Part shown: positions 31,659-33,575 of the stretch, in pieces
How the letters are laid out: each line of letters opens with the position of its first letter
Numbering within the stretch: the first letter of the stretch is position 1
Source of the DNA: Desulfobacteraceae bacterium
Lineage (GTDB): Bacteria > Desulfobacterota > Desulfobacteria > Desulfobacterales > Desulfolunaceae
Assembly: GCA_013619155.1 (NCBI GenBank)
Contig: JABXKT010000035.1
Coordinates: 1-33,575 of the forward strand
Direction: 5' to 3'
Length of the DNA stretch: 33,575 nt
The notes under the pieces: model-generated
What the model was told of the DNA's origin: nothing
Database searches by the model: none
The model's input: the letters and a program-made list of their open reading frames with translations, nothing else
Made by a program: the position numbers and the translations under genes

Positions 31659-33179
31659 ATGTCGGGTCTTTTGAGTCTTCGATCCAAGACGAGTTTTATT
31701 GTGGCGCTTATGGTGGCGTTGACCCTGGCCTGTGGCGGGGTGATGGTGTGGTATACCCATCGGGTGGATATTTTGATTGAGACCATGGTTAACGAGACGG
31801 TGAATGCCTACCAGGCCGCCGAGTCACTGGAGACGGCCCTGGTGAATCAGAAAGGGTTTATGTCCTATTATATCATGGATCATAACCCGGAGTGGTTGCA
31901 GCGTCTGGGAGAGTACCGGCACCTTTTTCAGGTAAAGCTGGAGCGGGCTATGACCCTTTCCCGGTCGGTGGGAGAGCGGGAGGCCCTGAAAGAAATTTCA
32001 GGGGAGTATGATCTCTACGTGGCGGCCAAGGACAGGGCCCTCTCCCTCTATATCGAGGGGGCGGTGGCGGAAGGGGAAAAGGCCCATGTGATGGTTCGGG
32101 ACCAGTTTTTTCATATTCTCACCCAGTGCGAGGTGTACAAGAAGGCCCATGAAGAGGCCATCTTCTCGATCCGCGAAGCGGTGCATGCCCGGGCTCGGAC
32201 CTTACGTTGGATTACCGTCCTGGCCCTTTTTTGTGTCAGCACCCTGGGAGCGGCCCTCACCCTTCTTCTGGGGCGTCAGGTCTTAACGCCCCTGCGGCAT
32301 CTGGCCCGTGAGGAGGTGGGGGACCCCATTATTTCGGAACCCAATGAGGTGCAGGCGGTGACTCACCGCATCGAAAATCTTATTCGAACCGCCGGTGAGG
32401 CGCGTACAGAGCTTGAGAAGAATCGCGAGACCCTTTTTATGGCCGAGAAGATGGCCCTGGTGGGTAAATTGGCGGCGGGTATGGCCCACAGCATTCGGAA
32501 CCCCCTCACCTCGGTGAAGATGCGGCTCTTCTCTCTGAACCGATCCCTGCCCCTCTCATCGGAGCAGGAGGAGGATTTCCATGTCATTACCCGGGAGATC
32601 GGTCAGGTGGATACCATCGTGCAGAATTTTCTCGAATTCTCCAGGCCTCCTCGGTTGGCCATGCAGCAGGAGAGCCCCTCTATCGTTATCGACCGGGTAC
32701 TCCAGCTCCTCTCCCATCGCCTGCGTTCCTATGGGGTGATGGTCTCTTTAAGTCGGACGGCGCCCTTGCCGGCTCTTACCTGCGATCCAGAGCAACTGAA
32801 GGAAGCCTTTGTCAATTTTATGGAGAATGCCTGCAATGCCATGGTGGGGGGAGGCGCCATCACCATTAGCGAGCGTGTGATGGAGGATGCCGATGGCGCG
32901 GGCCTTGTGGAGATTCGTTTTGCCGATACCGGCCCTGGTATTCCGGTCGATCTCTTGGAGCAGGTGTTTCACCCCTTTTTTACCACCCGAGAGGAGGGCA
33001 CGGGGCTGGGGCTCTCCATTTCACAGCGTATTATTGAGAATCATGGTGGATGGATCGACGTGGATTCCACGCCGGGAAAGGGAGCTCTCTTTACCGTCTA
33101 TCTGCCCATGGACAGTGATGGTGGCGAAGGGGTGGGGGGAGTTTCCGTATATAAGGAGAGACAATGGTTACCATCTTGA
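31659..33179 (+). CDS. Sensor histidine kinase with periplasmic helical domain and HAMP
   Basis: 506 residues from ATG 31659, with GGGAGG at 31648-31653. TM1 is about 10-30. A periplasmic four-helix-bundle-like domain follows (about 35-175), with TM2 about 178-200 and HAMP about 200-245. HisKA contains AAGMAHSIRNPLTS (His277), and HATPase contains FMENACNAM, DTGPGI and GTGLGLSIS. It is NtrB/AtoS-like. Its stop overlaps the next regulator by 16 bp, so the pair is co-translated. It lies downstream of the kinase-like paralog, under the sigma-54 promoter at 30497. Confidence 0.94.
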   Translation: MSGLLSLRSKTSFIVALMVALTLACGGVMVWYTHRVDILIETMVNETVNAYQAAESLETALVNQKGFMSYYIMDHNPEWLQRLGEYRHLFQVKLERAMTLSRSVGEREALKEISGEYDLYVAAKDRALSLYIEGAVAEGEKAHVMVRDQFFHILTQCEVYKKAHEEAIFSIREAVHARARTLRWITVLALFCVSTLGAALTLLLGRQVLTPLRHLAREEVGDPIISEPNEVQAVTHRIENLIRTAGEARTELEKNRETLFMAEKMALVGKLAAGMAHSIRNPLTSVKMRLFSLNRSLPLSSEQEEDFHVITREIGQVDTIVQNFLEFSRPPRLAMQQESPSIVIDRVLQLLSHRLRSYGVMVSLSRTAPLPALTCDPEQLKEAFVNFMENACNAMVGGGAITISERVMEDADGAGLVEIRFADTGPGIPVDLLEQVFHPFFTTREEGTGLGLSISQRIIENHGGWIDVDSTPGKGALFTVYLPMDSDGGEGVGGVSVYKERQWLPS

Positions 33180-33575
33180 TTGTGGACGATGACGACTCCC
33201 TGCGGGCGTCTTTTGAAAAGCTTCTGATCGCCGAAGGGTACCGGGTCCATTGTGCTGCCAATGGTTTGGAGGGGATCGATTTGGCCGAGCGCTTGAATCC
33301 TGACCTGGCCATTATTGATATGAAGATGCCCGGTATGGGAGGGCTGGAGCTCTTTGGGCGTCTTAAGGAGATACAGAGCCTCATGCCGGTTATTGTGATG
33401 ACGGCCTATGGCACCACGGAGACTGCCATCGAGGCGACGAAAATGGGGGCCTTCGATTATGTCCTGAAGCCCTTTGATATTCCGGCCCTTCTGCGGGAGA
33501 TTGCCCAGGCCGCCGAGGCGGGCCGTTTCATGAAATCCACCGTCACCTTAGGGGGCACCGGGGCGGGGGCGATTC
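33164..33575 (+). CDS. Response regulator, probably NtrC/AtoC family (3' end outside window)
   Basis: 137 residues visible: a complete receiver with Asp8-Asp9, phospho-acceptor Asp52 (IIDMKMPGMGG), Thr80 (VMTAYG) and Lys102 (VLKPFD). It then enters a linker (KSTVTLGGTGAGAI). The MTAYG and YVLKPFD segments are typical of receivers of sigma-54 activators, so an AAA+ and Fis-HTH region is expected beyond the end, but is not seen. ATAAGGAGAG upstream supports ATG 33164. It is the cognate regulator of the preceding kinase. Confidence 0.9.
   Translation, partial: MVTILIVDDDDSLRASFEKLLIAEGYRVHCAANGLEGIDLAERLNPDLAIIDMKMPGMGGLELFGRLKEIQSLMPVIVMTAYGTTETAIEATKMGAFDYVLKPFDIPALLREIAQAAEAGRFMKSTVTLGGTGAGAI

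Noticed and set aside
1..33575. tRNA or rRNA genes, insertion sequences, prophage.
   Set aside because: No cloverleaf, rRNA signature, transposase or integrase could be recognised in any frame.

Overview
The window is from a Gram-negative-type bacterium, most likely a Desulfobacterota (delta-proteobacterial, sulfate-reducer-like) genome. That placement is inferred from the spc/alpha ribosomal operon layout, the abundance of sigma-54 and two-component regulation, and an Mrp-type antiporter operon with several D-like subunits. Nothing in the sequence proves a genus. TTG starts are frequent, including rpsE, rpsM, rpsD, mrpB and possibly mrpE.

Region 1 (1-7.8 kb, + strand) is the second half of the spc operon plus the alpha operon: rpsN (3' end only), rpsH, rplF, rplR, rpsE, rpmD, rplO, secY, infA, rpmJ, rpsM, rpsK, rpsD, rpoA, rplQ, closed by an intrinsic terminator. 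adk and map are absent between secY and infA. A 292-bp gap with a hairpin lies there instead.

Region 2 (7.6-13.2 kb) holds a GAF/DUF484-like plus GGDEF protein (-) whose last helix is replaced by the rplQ terminator, and a divergent coiled-coil/STAS-like protein (+). It also holds a rhodanese-fused CoA-disulfide/persulfide reductase-like flavoprotein (+), and a multi-span membrane protein that carries presenilin/signal-peptide-peptidase-like motifs (+). A repeat-rich intergenic stretch follows.

Region 3 (13.2-21.5 kb, - strand) is one Mrp-type cation/proton antiporter operon, transcribed mrpE-F-G-DUF4040-B-C-D1-D2-small membrane protein-D3-cNMP-like domain protein. It has no separate MrpA and no hydrogenase subunits. 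D3 has lost the transmembrane lysine that D1 and D2 keep. A structured leader precedes mrpE.

Region 4 (22.1-33.6 kb) is a signalling locus and the best candidate for an undescribed system. On the - strand are a sigma-54 activator with a Cys-rich PAS domain, a NifX-like protein, a Cache histidine kinase, a receiver, and a DHp-only histidine-kinase-like protein. After a gap come a cytidylate-kinase-like/BON-like/receiver fusion, another receiver, and an SLC13/DASS transporter. On the + strand, divergent from the activator, are a degenerate paralog of the cytidylate-kinase-like/BON-like protein, a second histidine kinase and an NtrC-type regulator cut by the window end. Near-perfect sigma-54 promoters precede both cytidylate-kinase-like genes. 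I infer a sensory network that converts an unknown signal, possibly metabolite or nucleotide binding by dead kinase folds, into sigma-54-dependent expression of a sodium-coupled carboxylate or anion transporter. The Mrp antiporter may supply its sodium gradient.
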